A stretch of DNA of 64,000 bases from Fusobacterium ulcerans (lineage in GTDB: Bacteria > Fusobacteriota > Fusobacteriia > Fusobacteriales > Fusobacteriaceae): positions 186,001 to 250,000 of the forward strand of contig NZ_CP028105.1 of the NCBI RefSeq assembly GCF_003019675.1. Direction: 5' to 3'. Positions 23,949-33,039 of the stretch are shown here, piece after piece. How positions within the stretch are numbered: the first letter of the stretch is position 1; every line of letters begins with the position of its first letter. Position numbers and translations under genes: made by a program. A model generated the notes under the pieces. It worked only from the letters and a program-made list of their open reading frames with translations, was not told where the DNA came from and made no database searches.

Positions 23949-25949
23949 TTACTTGTTGTTTTCTAATTTTTCAAGCTCAGATTCCAGTTGATCCAGCAGT
24001 CTATCAAATTCTTTTGCTACTGCATGGAAGCTCTCCTCTTTTTCCAAATCTACCCCAGCTTTTTTCAGCTGATTCATTGGATGATCGTTTCCACCTGATT
24101 TTAATAGTTCAAGATATGCAGAAGTTGCTGCTCCTCTCTCTTCCATTCCATATTTTTCATTAGTTATTCTGTCATAGAGATTTGCTGATGATGCAAAACT
24201 TGTTGCATATTGATATACATAATATGGTGAATTATAGAAATGTGGTATTCTTGCCCAAACTATTTTTTGAAGTTCATCCATAGTAAGAGTTTCTCCAAAA
24301 TATTGTTTAAACAGATTATCCATTATTCCACTTAATACATCTGGTGTTACTGCTTTTCCTTCTTCTACTAATTTATGAGCCTGATATTCATAGTTAGCAA
24401 ATAAAGTCTGAATATAGAAAGTACCTACTATATTTCCCAAAGCCTGCTCCAGTAATGCTATTTTTTCTTTTGGATCTTCACTATTTTTTATCATATAATC
24501 AAGCATAAGTCTTTCATTAAATGTAGAAGCTACCTCAGCTACAAATATTGTATAATTAGAAGAAGCATATGGTTGATTTTCATTAGAAAGTATTGTATGC
24601 ATTGTATGTCCAAGCTCATGTGCTAGTGTAAATACATCATCCATAGTAGATTGATAATTTAAAAGCATATATGGGTGAACATCATAAATTCCAATAGAAT
24701 AAGCTCCACTTCTCTTATTCTCAGTTTCATATACATCTATCCAACCTTCGCTGAGAGCTTTATTCATTTTTTCGCTGTAGTCTTGTCCTAATGGAGCTAC
24801 TGAATTTAGAACCATCTCTCTTGCTGTATCATATGAAAACTCTTTATTATAGTCAACAATATTTATACTGTTGTCATAATAATGGTATCCCTCTAAACCT
24901 AAAGCTTTTTGTCTAAGTTTTACATATCTTTGAAGTGGTGCATTATTATCTATTGCTGATTTTAAAAGTGTTTCAAATACTTCTGATGGTACATTTTTAG
25001 GCTCAAGAGCTTTATCCAATGTAGATTTATAATTTCTTGCTTTTGATGAAGCTGCATCTCTTTGAAGAAGAGATCTATATATTGCTGCATATGTATTTTT
25101 ATTTGCATCATATGATCCATACAGAGCTTCAAAAGCTTTCTTTCTATCTTCCTGATTTCTATTAGTAGCTAAAACTTTTGAATATATTCCATTTGTTACT
25201 GGTCCTTTATACCCATCAGAAAGTTCTACCTCATTCCATTTCATATCTGAAATAGAAAGTTCTCCATATATATCATCTGGAGCTCCCATATATTGCCCAT
25301 AATAAGATAAAAGTTTTTCTTTTCCTTCATCAAGTACATGTCCTTGCAGTCTGTATATTTCCATCAAACTAAATTTATGCTCTTTTAAAACAGGATTTTT
25401 TTCAATCCATTTTTCCATTGTCTCTTGTGGGATCTCCAATATTTCAGGAGTCATCCAAGAAGTTGCTACTGAATATTCTGTAAGAATAGACATTATCTCC
25501 TGCAATTTCACTGATGCTGTTTCATCTTTAGAATTGATATCCTTCAGCATATATGGATATATATACAGTTTTTCTATTGTTCTTCCAATTTTTTCTTCAA
25601 GCTGAATCATTTCTGTAAATTTCTCAGAGCTATATTTTATTTTTCCTTTATATTCTGGAACTTTTTTCATTAGTTCTCTTGTTTGAGCAAGTTCTCTATC
25701 CCATACCTCCCAGCTTGGATAATATTCCTCTAAATTCCATTTATATTTTTTATCTATATCCTCTCTTTTTAAAATCTTCTTTTCCATTTTTTCTCCTTTC
25801 ACTTCTTCTTGTTTTTCTATTTTTATATCTTCTTTATTATGATTTTCTTTCCCTTTTCCTTCATTTTGAAAATAAAACTTTGCACCTATGAGTGCAGCTA
25901 AAAATCCAATTACAAATATCTTTTTTATAGTCCTTACCCCCAGTATCAC
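23949..25949 (-). CDS. pepF: M3-family oligoendopeptidase F with N-terminal membrane anchor; start uncertain
   Basis: The zinc motif HELGHTMH is near residue 446, with the M3 N-terminal domain before it. The enzyme cleaves short peptides. The canonical part starts at ATG 25787 (MEKKILKREDIDKK; SD AAAGGAG, spacing 6), giving the usual 612 residues. Upstream the frame continues for 54 codons and encodes IKKIFVIGFLAALIGAKFYF plus a Lys/Glu-rich linker, a convincing signal anchor. Its only standard start is GTG 25949, about 12 bases after the likely transcription start. An ATA at 25926-25928 stands where ATG is expected, 8 bases after GGGGG. So a secreted or anchored form may have lost its start codon, leaving the cytosolic form. 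Confidence 0.85.
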   Translation of the reverse strand: MILGVRTIKKIFVIGFLAALIGAKFYFQNEGKGKENHNKEDIKIEKQEEVKGEKMEKKILKREDIDKKYKWNLEEYYPSWEVWDRELAQTRELMKKVPEYKGKIKYSSEKFTEMIQLEEKIGRTIEKLYIYPYMLKDINSKDETASVKLQEIMSILTEYSVATSWMTPEILEIPQETMEKWIEKNPVLKEHKFSLMEIYRLQGHVLDEGKEKLLSYYGQYMGAPDDIYGELSISDMKWNEVELSDGYKGPVTNGIYSKVLATNRNQEDRKKAFEALYGSYDANKNTYAAIYRSLLQRDAASSKARNYKSTLDKALEPKNVPSEVFETLLKSAIDNNAPLQRYVKLRQKALGLEGYHYYDNSINIVDYNKEFSYDTAREMVLNSVAPLGQDYSEKMNKALSEGWIDVYETENKRSGAYSIGIYDVHPYMLLNYQSTMDDVFTLAHELGHTMHTILSNENQPYASSNYTIFVAEVASTFNERLMLDYMIKNSEDPKEKIALLEQALGNIVGTFYIQTLFANYEYQAHKLVEEGKAVTPDVLSGIMDNLFKQYFGETLTMDELQKIVWARIPHFYNSPYYVYQYATSFASSANLYDRITNEKYGMEERGAATSAYLELLKSGGNDHPMNQLKKAGVDLEKEESFHAVAKEFDRLLDQLESELEKLENNK

Positions 25950-25966
25950 TAATTTTGCACTCTTTC

Positions 25967-25975
25967 ATTATAGCA
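25967..25975 (-). promoter_or_regulatory. Extended -10 promoter of pepF
   Basis: TGC-TATAAT on the minus strand (TATAAT complement of 25967-25972, TG at 25974-25975). The -35 is weak. Transcription would begin near 25960. Confidence 0.5.
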
Positions 25976-25993
25976 TACTTTTAGAAAAAAATC

Positions 25994-26037
25994 TTGACAA
26001 AAGTAACAACTTAGTTATAAAATAAAGTTGTTACTTT
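25994..26037 (+). promoter_or_regulatory. Glycine-betaine operon promoter overlapped by a 13-bp inverted-repeat operator
   Basis: TTGACA (25994-25999), 16-bp spacer, TATAAA (26016-26021). The perfect inverted repeat AAAGTAACAACTT (26000-26012) / AAGTTGTTACTTT (26025-26037) straddles the -10, with arms 25 bp apart centre to centre. A repressor bound there would occlude RNA polymerase and could also affect the divergent pepF promoter. Confidence 0.7.
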
Positions 26038-26111
26038 AAAAAAAAGAATTTTTTGTTTGCAGTCGAATAATATATTAACATAAATTTTGATTCATTAAGA
26101 GGAGGTTTTAT

Positions 26112-27071
26112 ATGAAGAAAAAAATATTTACTTTTATTATTACTGGTTTTCTTACTCTGGCATTTTTAGGCTGTGGAGGAAATGATAAAAAAGAAGTACG
26201 TTTCGCTGACGCAGGGTGGGACAGTAATAAAGTTCACAATGCTGTTGCAGGTTTTATCATAGAAAATGCATTTGGATATACATGGAGTGAAGTTCCTGGT
26301 TCTACACCTATTCTACACGAAGCAATTAAAAGTGGTGAGATAGATGTACATATGGAAGAATGGACTGACAATATTCCTAGTTACTATCCAGATCTAAAAG
26401 CTGGACTTTTTCAGGAATTAGGTACTAACTTTGATGATAACAGACAGGGAATATATGTTCCTAAATATGTGATAGAAACTATGGCTCCTGATCTTAAATC
26501 TGTAAAAGATCTGCCTAAATACAAAGAACTTTTCAAAGACAGTGAAAATCCTGAAAAAGGGCGTATTTATGGTGCTATTCCAGGTTGGGAAATAGACAAT
26601 ATCATGTATAAAAAATATGAAGCTTATGAATTGAATAAAGATTTCGTATATTTCAGACCAGGTTCAGATGCTGCATTATCTGCTGCTTTTACAGCTGCAT
26701 ATGAGAAAAAAGAACCAATCGTAGGTTACTATTGGGAACCAACTTGGCTGTTAGGTAAATATGATTTCGTTTTATTAGAAGATGAGCCATATGATGCTGA
26801 AAAATACTTTGAAGGAAAAACAGCTTGTCCATCTGTAAAAGTAACTATTGGTGCAAGCAACAAGTTTAAAGAAAAAGCTCCTGAAATTGCTGCTTTTCTT
26901 AGCAAATATCATACTTCAAGTAAATTGACATCTGAAGCTCTGGCACATATGCAGGAAACTGGAGATAACTACAATGCTACTGCTAAATGGCTTCTAAAAA
27001 ATAATGATAACTTAATAGATCAATGGCTGGATGCTGATAAAGCAGCAGCTGTAAGAAAAGCTTTAAATTAA
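26112..27071 (+). CDS. Glycine betaine/proline-type ABC transporter, substrate-binding lipoprotein (OpuAC/ProX-like)
   Basis: A 319-residue protein with a lipoprotein signal, lipobox FLGC at residues 18-21. The mature part is a two-lobed quaternary-amine binding protein of the OpuAC family: KEVRFADAGWDSNKVHNAV, then EVPGSTPILHEAIKSGEIDV, EEWTDN and YYWEPTW. The Trp residues in these segments fit a betaine-binding aromatic cage. It is the first gene of a three-gene operon with permease and ATPase. SD GAGGAGG. Import of glycine betaine or a related osmolyte is expected; choline or carnitine are possible. Confidence 0.92.
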   Translation: MKKKIFTFIITGFLTLAFLGCGGNDKKEVRFADAGWDSNKVHNAVAGFIIENAFGYTWSEVPGSTPILHEAIKSGEIDVHMEEWTDNIPSYYPDLKAGLFQELGTNFDDNRQGIYVPKYVIETMAPDLKSVKDLPKYKELFKDSENPEKGRIYGAIPGWEIDNIMYKKYEAYELNKDFVYFRPGSDAALSAAFTAAYEKKEPIVGYYWEPTWLLGKYDFVLLEDEPYDAEKYFEGKTACPSVKVTIGASNKFKEKAPEIAAFLSKYHTSSKLTSEALAHMQETGDNYNATAKWLLKNNDNLIDQWLDADKAAAVRKALN

Positions 27072-27087
27072 TAAACAGGAGGATATT

Positions 27088-27951
27088 ATGGATTGGATTT
27101 TTAATTTCCCCTTTAAATTGAATATTGATGTTGCTCTTATTGATAGAACTGTTAAAAACTTTAGTATTCAATTTAGTGGATTTTTTAACGTTATAAAAAA
27201 CATTTTAAATGGATTGATAGGTGGTATACTGACCATACTTAATTTTATTCCTTGGTGGGTGCTTGTTCTTCTTGTATTTTTTGCTGGATGGAAGCTTACA
27301 GGTAAATTAAGAAATGGAATACTTTACAGCTGCATGCTTTTTTTCATAGGAGTAATCGGACTTTGGGATTTAATGAATGATACTCTTTCTATTGTTCTTG
27401 CTGCTGTATTTATTTCTCTTCTGCTTGGATTCCCAATAGGTATCCTTATTTCTGGCAATGAAAGAATAAATAGTTTTGTAAGACCTATACTTGATACAAT
27501 GCAGACAATGCCTGTATTTGTTTATCTTATTCCAGCAGTTCTTTTCTTTGGACTGGGAAAAGCTCCAGCAGTTATTGCTACTACAATATATGCTATAGTT
27601 CCTGTTATCAGACTTACAAGTCATGGTATCAGACAGGTAGATAAGGAAGTAGTTGAAGCTGCAAGAGCATTTGGTTCTACAAAATTTCAAGCCCTATGGA
27701 AAGTACAGATACCTCAGGCTCTTCCCACTATCATGACTGGTGTCAACCAGACATTGATGATGGCTATGGCTATGGTTGTTACATGTTCAATGATTGGTGC
27801 CAGCGGTCTGGGTATGGAAGTCCTTATAGGAGTAAACCGTATTGAGATAGGCCGTGGTCTTGTTGCAGGTACTGCTGTTGTAATAGTAGCTATCTTAATG
27901 GACCGTATCACTCAGGCATGGATCAATAGAAGCGAGGTGAAGAAAAAATAA
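27088..27951 (+). CDS. Glycine betaine/proline-type ABC transporter permease (OpuAB/ProW-like)
   Basis: A 287-residue membrane protein. The binding-protein-dependent permease domain covers about residues 85-280, with about six helices and the EAA loop around VVEAARAFGSTKFQALWKVQ, which contacts the ATPase. The N-terminal tail resembles ProW proteins. It begins 16 bp after the binding-protein gene (AGGAGG) and its stop overlaps the ATPase start (ATGA-type junction near 27951). Confidence 0.93.
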   Translation: MDWIFNFPFKLNIDVALIDRTVKNFSIQFSGFFNVIKNILNGLIGGILTILNFIPWWVLVLLVFFAGWKLTGKLRNGILYSCMLFFIGVIGLWDLMNDTLSIVLAAVFISLLLGFPIGILISGNERINSFVRPILDTMQTMPVFVYLIPAVLFFGLGKAPAVIATTIYAIVPVIRLTSHGIRQVDKEVVEAARAFGSTKFQALWKVQIPQALPTIMTGVNQTLMMAMAMVVTCSMIGASGLGMEVLIGVNRIEIGRGLVAGTAVVIVAILMDRITQAWINRSEVKKK

Positions 27952-29153
27952 TGAGCAAAAATATAGAGAATGATGCACATGATGAAAAATATATTTTAAG
28001 TGTAAAAAATTTAACAAAACTTTATGGACTTAATAAAAATGAAGCTGTAAAAATGCTTAAAGCTGGAGCAGAGAAAAGTGAAGTTTTCAAAAAAACAGGG
28101 GTTACTTCTGCTATTTGGGATATGTCTTTTGATGTAAAACAAGGAGAAATCTTTGTTATTATTGGACTGTCTGGTTCAGGAAAATCTACAGTTATTCGTT
28201 GCCTTAACAGACTTCATAACCCTACATCAGGTAATATATTATTTGATGGTAAAGAAATCAGTAAATTTTCTCAAAAAGAGCTTATAGATTTTAGAAGAAA
28301 TAAAATTTCTATGGTTTTCCAAAATTTCGGATTGATGTCTCACAGAGACGTTATCAGCAATATTGAGTATGGACTTGAAATCAAAGGTATTTCAAAAGAA
28401 GAAAGAGAAAAAAAGGCTATGGAAGTATTAAAAATGGTAGGACTTGAAGGTCTGGAGCACGAAAGCATCAACAGCCTTTCTGGTGGAATGAAGCAGAGAG
28501 TTGGAATTGCCAGAGCTTTAGCTAATGATCCTGAAATACTTCTCATGGATGAGCCCTTCTCGGCTCTTGACCCATTAGTTCGTAGTGATATGCAGTTTGA
28601 GCTGCTTTCAATACAAAAAAAATTGAAGAAGACAATAATATTTATTACTCATGATATAAATGAAGCTTTTAAACTTGGTGATAAGGTTGCTATCATGAAA
28701 GATTCAAGACTTATTCAGCTGGATACACCTGAAAATATGTCTGCTAATCCTGCTGACGATTATGTTCGTCAATTCATTGATAGTGCTGATAAAACTAAAG
28801 TTATAAGTGTAAAACAGATAATGTTTAATCCTTCTTGTATTATTCGTTTAAAAGAAGGAGCAGGTATTGCTATTCGTGAAATGAAAAGCAACAGAGTTTC
28901 AAGTGCTTATGTTATAGACAACCACATGAAATTTTTAGGAATAATAACTATTGATAGTGCACTTAAATGCAGAAATGAAAATGGATTCCTTTCTGATTAT
29001 ATAATTGGAGAAATCCCAACTACATCTTCTGATACACTAATAAATGATATACTTCCTATTGCTGTAAATACTAAGTTCCCTATTGCAGTTATTGATGATG
29101 GAGAACTTATGGGAATAGTTTCTAAAGCATCTATTCTTTCAACACTAATATAG
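27951..29153 (+). CDS. Glycine betaine/proline-type ABC transporter ATPase with CBS domains (OpuAA/ProV-like)
   Basis: A 400-residue protein with Walker A GLSGSGKST (72-80), signature LSGGM (176-180), Walker B ILLMDEP (196-202) and switch His in FITHD. Residues about 275-400 hold a CBS pair, which in OpuA senses ionic strength or c-di-AMP. The long N-terminal segment (IENDAHDEKYILSVKNLTKL and EAVKMLKAGAEKSEV) is typical of ProV-class ATPases. Last gene of the operon; terminator follows. Confidence 0.93.
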   Translation: MSKNIENDAHDEKYILSVKNLTKLYGLNKNEAVKMLKAGAEKSEVFKKTGVTSAIWDMSFDVKQGEIFVIIGLSGSGKSTVIRCLNRLHNPTSGNILFDGKEISKFSQKELIDFRRNKISMVFQNFGLMSHRDVISNIEYGLEIKGISKEEREKKAMEVLKMVGLEGLEHESINSLSGGMKQRVGIARALANDPEILLMDEPFSALDPLVRSDMQFELLSIQKKLKKTIIFITHDINEAFKLGDKVAIMKDSRLIQLDTPENMSANPADDYVRQFIDSADKTKVISVKQIMFNPSCIIRLKEGAGIAIREMKSNRVSSAYVIDNHMKFLGIITIDSALKCRNENGFLSDYIIGEIPTTSSDTLINDILPIAVNTKFPIAVIDDGELMGIVSKASILSTLI

Positions 29154-29173
29154 AATATGAAAATATATAGTAT

Positions 29174-29203
29174 AAAGCATGGTTAAAATAACCATGCTTT
29201 TTT
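29174..29203 (+). terminator. Terminator of the glycine-betaine operon
   Basis: AAAGCATGGTTA (29174-29185) / TAACCATGCTTT (29189-29200), perfect 12-bp stem, T-run tail. Confidence 0.92.
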
Positions 29204-29333
29204 AGTTATTACTCTGCTGTTTCTATAATTTCAATTATAAAATAACATAAAGTTACTAAGATGTTCTAAATTTTTATTGTAAATACAATTTTAAATATAA
29301 TTAAGATTTCTTCTATTTTCTTCTACACATTAA

Positions 29334-29376
29334 AACAGCCTCCTATGAAATATTTACTTTATCATAGAAAGCTGTT
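29334..29376 (-). terminator. Terminator-like hairpin after autotransporter 2 (repeat of the 14523 element)
   Basis: AACAGC plus CTATGA (29334-29348) pair with TCATAG plus GCTGTT (29362-29376). Arms and flanks closely match the hairpin at 14529-14569. On the minus strand it is followed by TTTTAAT only, so termination may be moderate. Confidence 0.65.
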
Positions 29377-29419
29377 ATTATTTTTAATTTACAGAAATTA
29401 TTTCGCAAAACCTAAAAAT

Positions 29420-32002
29420 CTAAAAACTATATTTTATACCTATAGTAACTTTTGTATCTCTATATCCACTTCCGCCCCATTGATGAGAGACATTTCCCCA
29501 GACATTAAAACTAGGATTTAATTTTACTTCTGTCCCTACTTTTACTTCTCCAATATCTTTTGTTCCTTTTATCTTATTATTTATATCATCCATAGATACA
29601 TTTACATCTTTACTGTTATGAATCCAGTTTGCTTCAACAAAAGGTTGAATTTCTTTGCTGTTATCTCTGTCAGCAGGATTGAAATGATTTACATATACCC
29701 TTGCTCCTATACGAGTTTGAATATTTCCATCACCTTTAGTTTCAACTTTAGTTCCATTTGCTTCAGTATGATCATCAGTATCAACACCCATGTATATAAT
29801 TTGGGCTTTTGGCTGTATATAATATGTCTTTCTATCAGAGTCATCGCTTTTTATTTTAAAGCTGTATCCACTTTCTAATGAAGCTGTAATTCCTTGTGAC
29901 TTATATTTTTCTTTTTCTAATTCATCTCCACGAACTTCATTATCAAACCAGCTGTATGTCAGCCATGTATCAGCATAAAATCCAGACTTGTCATTTTCAT
30001 TAGCATAATATGTTCCATAGACTCCTAAATTAAATCCTTCTGTTTCTCCTTTAGAAGTATAAGAAGTTTTATTTGATTCAGTCTTACTATGATTAAAGCC
30101 ATACCCTGCCATGATTCCCAAATGGTAACGATTATTTTCATTACTGCTCCAGTCTGCTATATCTCCTCCTACCTGAATTACATTCTTTTTATTTCTTGTT
30201 TTCAATTGATTTGAACCATCTCTAAATGTCCCATATCCTCCAACATTTCTCACCCAGATACTAGATACCTGCTCTCCATTCTTAAGAGCATCTGTATACT
30301 GCGTTTCACCTAAACGATCATGAAGAGTGTGAACAAATAGAGAATTTACCGCTCTTGCATTTGCAAGATAACTTCCAGATTCAGGACGATAAATAGGTTC
30401 AATTACATTAGGCAATTCTGGTCCTAATGGTGGATCTAAAATTTCAGGATCTATCGGATCTTCTGTATCTGGTGGTGTAACTGGTGGTGGAATAATAGAA
30501 GGAATAGTACTTGTCAAATACCAGTTATTACTGTCTGTAGTAATTCCATCACCACGATTTAAAAAATATTCATAAGCTCCTGCTACAATTCTTCCATCTT
30601 TTACAAACTCACCATCTGAAATTCCAAGAATTGAAATAAGTTCGATTCCATTTTCTGTATGAGCTCCTTGTCCACCCATATTATTAACTCTAACCTTTGT
30701 TGTTCCAGAAGTATCTCCTTCTACTATCATTTTATCAGTAACAGAATTATCATCTTCAAGCTGAGTATTAAAAACTATTGTACCACCATTCCCATGATAA
30801 TTTTCAGTTATTGTGAGAGTTCTTCCAATAAAATTACTGTAATCAGGAGCAGCATTAAGATAAACTGTTGTTCCAGATAGAATATCCAGATTAGTCACTG
30901 TTGAATCTTCTGTCATTTTCCATTTACTTCCAGTCATTTTAATATCAACAGTACTCCCATTTCCTATATAAGAAGCTCCTTCCCAAAGAGAGCCGCTATT
31001 CATTGCTACTGTTATTTCAGAACTATTATTAGCATACATATTTCCCTTTAAATCCATAACAGAATCTACAGCAGTTATTCTCCCGCCATTTGTAGTATAG
31101 AAAACAGCCTGTATTCCTCCAGAATTACTTTGAACAGTCAAATCACCTGTTATATTTATAATTCCTTTATTAGCATATATTCCTATTTCATTTCCATTAG
31201 TGTAATTATCTCCAAATACTATTTTTCCACCAGCATTTAAATTAAGGATTCCATTAGCATTAGATACAGCTACTCCATAAGCAGTAGAAGTATTGTCACT
31301 GATAGAATTATTTTCTACAGTAACAAATCCATTAAAGTTTGTAGTAGATAAAGTATTAGTTGTATTGGAAATTATTCCTGTTGCCCCATTGGAATTAAGA
31401 GAAATATTTACATCTTGATTAAAATCTGTATTTCCCAGACTATAAATTCCTATTTTTCCAGCATATATATTTACGCTGCCATTTCCACTGTCATTTTTGC
31501 TAAAGCTGTTAGTAGTTCCTTCTCCTAGATATAACCCATACCCCTTTTCGAAATTGGCATTGATATTAGTATCTCCCTTAACATGAAGCTGTGAGTTCCC
31601 TCTAATAACTCCAATAGCATAATAATCATTATTACTATTCATTATATTAGCAGTAAGTCCTCCATTAAAATATGCCTTTCCTCCATCAGTTACTAATACT
31701 GCATCACCAGTAGTAGGTCCTAGTTGATTTACAATTACCATTCCATCAGCTGTAAGTTTCCCTCCTGTTTCTATACTTAACACGCCCGTGCCAGGTTTTC
31801 CAGACATATTTGATTCAAATATTACTTCATTTACATTTTGAATATGGACATCTCCACCATAATCCCAATTTCCTGAATTTACCCAAGTATGCCCCTTAGG
31901 TGTAGTAAAATCTGCATCTGTCCAAATCGTTTGAGAAAATGTTGTGTTTCCTATATATAGAAGAGCTGCAATCAGCTGTCCCCAGAATATTCTTTTCTTC
32001 AT
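29420..32002 (-). CDS. Type V autotransporter, pertactin-like passenger
   Basis: An 860-residue protein. Signal peptide MKKRIFWGQLIAALLYIGNT, cleaved near residue 24. Passenger at about 25-505, rich in strand-forming motifs with Asn/Gly/Thr (GGKLTADGMVIVNQ, NITGDLTVQS). A Pro-rich linker follows at about 508-545 (PSIIPPPVTPPDTEDP and DPPLGPELPNV). The C-terminal barrel is about 590-860, ending GIKYSF. The LDRLGE-like helix (VHTLHDRLGETQYTD) marks the autotransporter junction. SD AGGAGA. It resembles the 10397 protein only in architecture, not in passenger sequence. Target unknown. Confidence 0.9.
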   Translation of the reverse strand: MKKRIFWGQLIAALLYIGNTTFSQTIWTDADFTTPKGHTWVNSGNWDYGGDVHIQNVNEVIFESNMSGKPGTGVLSIETGGKLTADGMVIVNQLGPTTGDAVLVTDGGKAYFNGGLTANIMNSNNDYYAIGVIRGNSQLHVKGDTNINANFEKGYGLYLGEGTTNSFSKNDSGNGSVNIYAGKIGIYSLGNTDFNQDVNISLNSNGATGIISNTTNTLSTTNFNGFVTVENNSISDNTSTAYGVAVSNANGILNLNAGGKIVFGDNYTNGNEIGIYANKGIINITGDLTVQSNSGGIQAVFYTTNGGRITAVDSVMDLKGNMYANNSSEITVAMNSGSLWEGASYIGNGSTVDIKMTGSKWKMTEDSTVTNLDILSGTTVYLNAAPDYSNFIGRTLTITENYHGNGGTIVFNTQLEDDNSVTDKMIVEGDTSGTTKVRVNNMGGQGAHTENGIELISILGISDGEFVKDGRIVAGAYEYFLNRGDGITTDSNNWYLTSTIPSIIPPPVTPPDTEDPIDPEILDPPLGPELPNVIEPIYRPESGSYLANARAVNSLFVHTLHDRLGETQYTDALKNGEQVSSIWVRNVGGYGTFRDGSNQLKTRNKKNVIQVGGDIADWSSNENNRYHLGIMAGYGFNHSKTESNKTSYTSKGETEGFNLGVYGTYYANENDKSGFYADTWLTYSWFDNEVRGDELEKEKYKSQGITASLESGYSFKIKSDDSDRKTYYIQPKAQIIYMGVDTDDHTEANGTKVETKGDGNIQTRIGARVYVNHFNPADRDNSKEIQPFVEANWIHNSKDVNVSMDDINNKIKGTKDIGEVKVGTEVKLNPSFNVWGNVSHQWGGSGYRDTKVTIGIKYSF

Positions 32003-32508
32003 TTAGTTCTCCTAATTATATTAAAATAAAAAATAAAATTCTCCATTAAAGTACCCTTGAAATATCATGTATACTTTACATCAACAGCAATTATGCTTTC
32101 TACTAAATAATATTTATATTTTTATCCCTCCTAATTGTTATCACAGGAGTATTTTTCCCCAAAGAAATTTATCCATGACTATTCATATATACTTTCTATT
32201 GCTGCATTATCCAAAGATGTTTTTAATATCTGTGATTTTTTATTTTAAAAAATTTTAAGTATTATAATTTATAACTAATCTTTATTTTTCTTTTTAAAAT
32301 TCTTTTTTTAATGACATTTATTTTTTCTAAAACATTCTTAAAACAAAATATTTATTCGTGTAAATTCGACAATTAAATTAACATACATTAAATTTAATAT
32401 TTTTGTATGTTAAAAAAATGTGATAATTATGTTGAAAATTATAAAAAAATAATGAGAACATTATTAAAAATTTATTTATTCAATCAAAAAAATATATTTA
32501 AAGAATAC
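32003..32508. other. AT-rich intergenic DNA between autotransporter 2 and the CRISPR array
   Basis: The autotransporter's promoter must lie here (minus strand), but I see no confident -35/-10 pair. The remainder is A/T-rich with no gene, and no copy of the 24-bp inverted repeat found before autotransporter 1. Confidence 0.4.
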
Positions 32509-32864
32509 ATTTAAAAACTTATAAGTTAATATTCGACCTGGAAAACTTTGAATAAAGAGGAAATGAAAAGAAGATTTAAAAACTTTTTAATTAATATTCA
32601 AAAAATAAAAAAGAAGGTATATTTCAACCTTCTTTTCTTTTTAAAAAACTTATAAGTTACTAGTCAATCTTAAAATTTATAAAATACCATTAAATAAACC
32701 TGTATTTAAAAACTTATCAAGTTACTAGTCAATTTTGTATTAGCTAACAGATGGGGAAGAGCAGCATTTGATTTAAAAACTTATCAAGTTACTAGTCAAT
32801 TTATCTACTGCTTTTATCTTTTCAGCACCACTTAATTTAAAAACTTATCAAGTTACTAGTCAAT
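32509..32864 (-). CRISPR. Small orphan CRISPR array, three intact and three degenerate repeats
   Basis: Identical 30-bp repeats occur at 32704-32733, 32771-32800 and 32835-32864. Each starts ATTTAAAAACTTATCAAG and ends TTACTAGTCAAT, with a small AACTT/AAGTT palindrome inside. Degenerate copies sit at 32639-32668, about 32574-32602 and 32509-32537, keeping the 64-67 bp period. The spacers (34-37 bp) are unrelated to each other. Degeneration at the left and a promoter at the right (32914-32942) imply leftward transcription, so the crRNA-sense repeat begins ATTGACTAG and ends TTTTTAAAT, in the style of subtype I-B repeats. No cas genes are in the window. Confidence 0.85.
32611..32634. terminator. 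Bidirectional terminator inside the degenerate part of the CRISPR array
   Basis: AAGAAGGT (32611-32618) / ACCTTCTT (32627-32634), A run before and T-rich tail after. A leftward pre-crRNA would stop here after passing the three intact repeats and the first degenerate one. Confidence 0.75.
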
Positions 32865-33038
32865 ATTCAGCAATTCACAACTTCTTTTTTCCTTTAGCTT
32901 CTCCATTGCTCTAATTATACCACTTTATATTTATTTTTCCAACCTAAACAAAGATTTTTTTCATTTTTATTTTTCTCTTCTATTTATATCTTTATTTCTT
33001 AACTTAATTTCCATTGGTATCTTTTCCCTTGGAAAATA
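32865..33038. other. CRISPR leader and spacer DNA up to the uraA terminator
   Basis: Holds the leader promoter (32914-32942) and AT-rich sequence. No gene is seen between the last repeat and the uracil permease terminator. Confidence 0.5.
32914..32942 (-). promoter_or_regulatory. CRISPR leader promoter
   Basis: TTGGAA (32937-32942 complement), 17-bp spacer, TATAAT (32914-32919 complement). It directs transcription into the repeat at 32835-32864, about 50 bp away. Confidence 0.65.
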
Positions 33039-33039
33039 A

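Noticed and set aside
32509-32864. Simple tandem repeat or short interspersed element instead of CRISPR
   Set aside because: Spacers of 34-37 bp are unrelated to each other while repeats are identical, period is regular, and a leader promoter adjoins.
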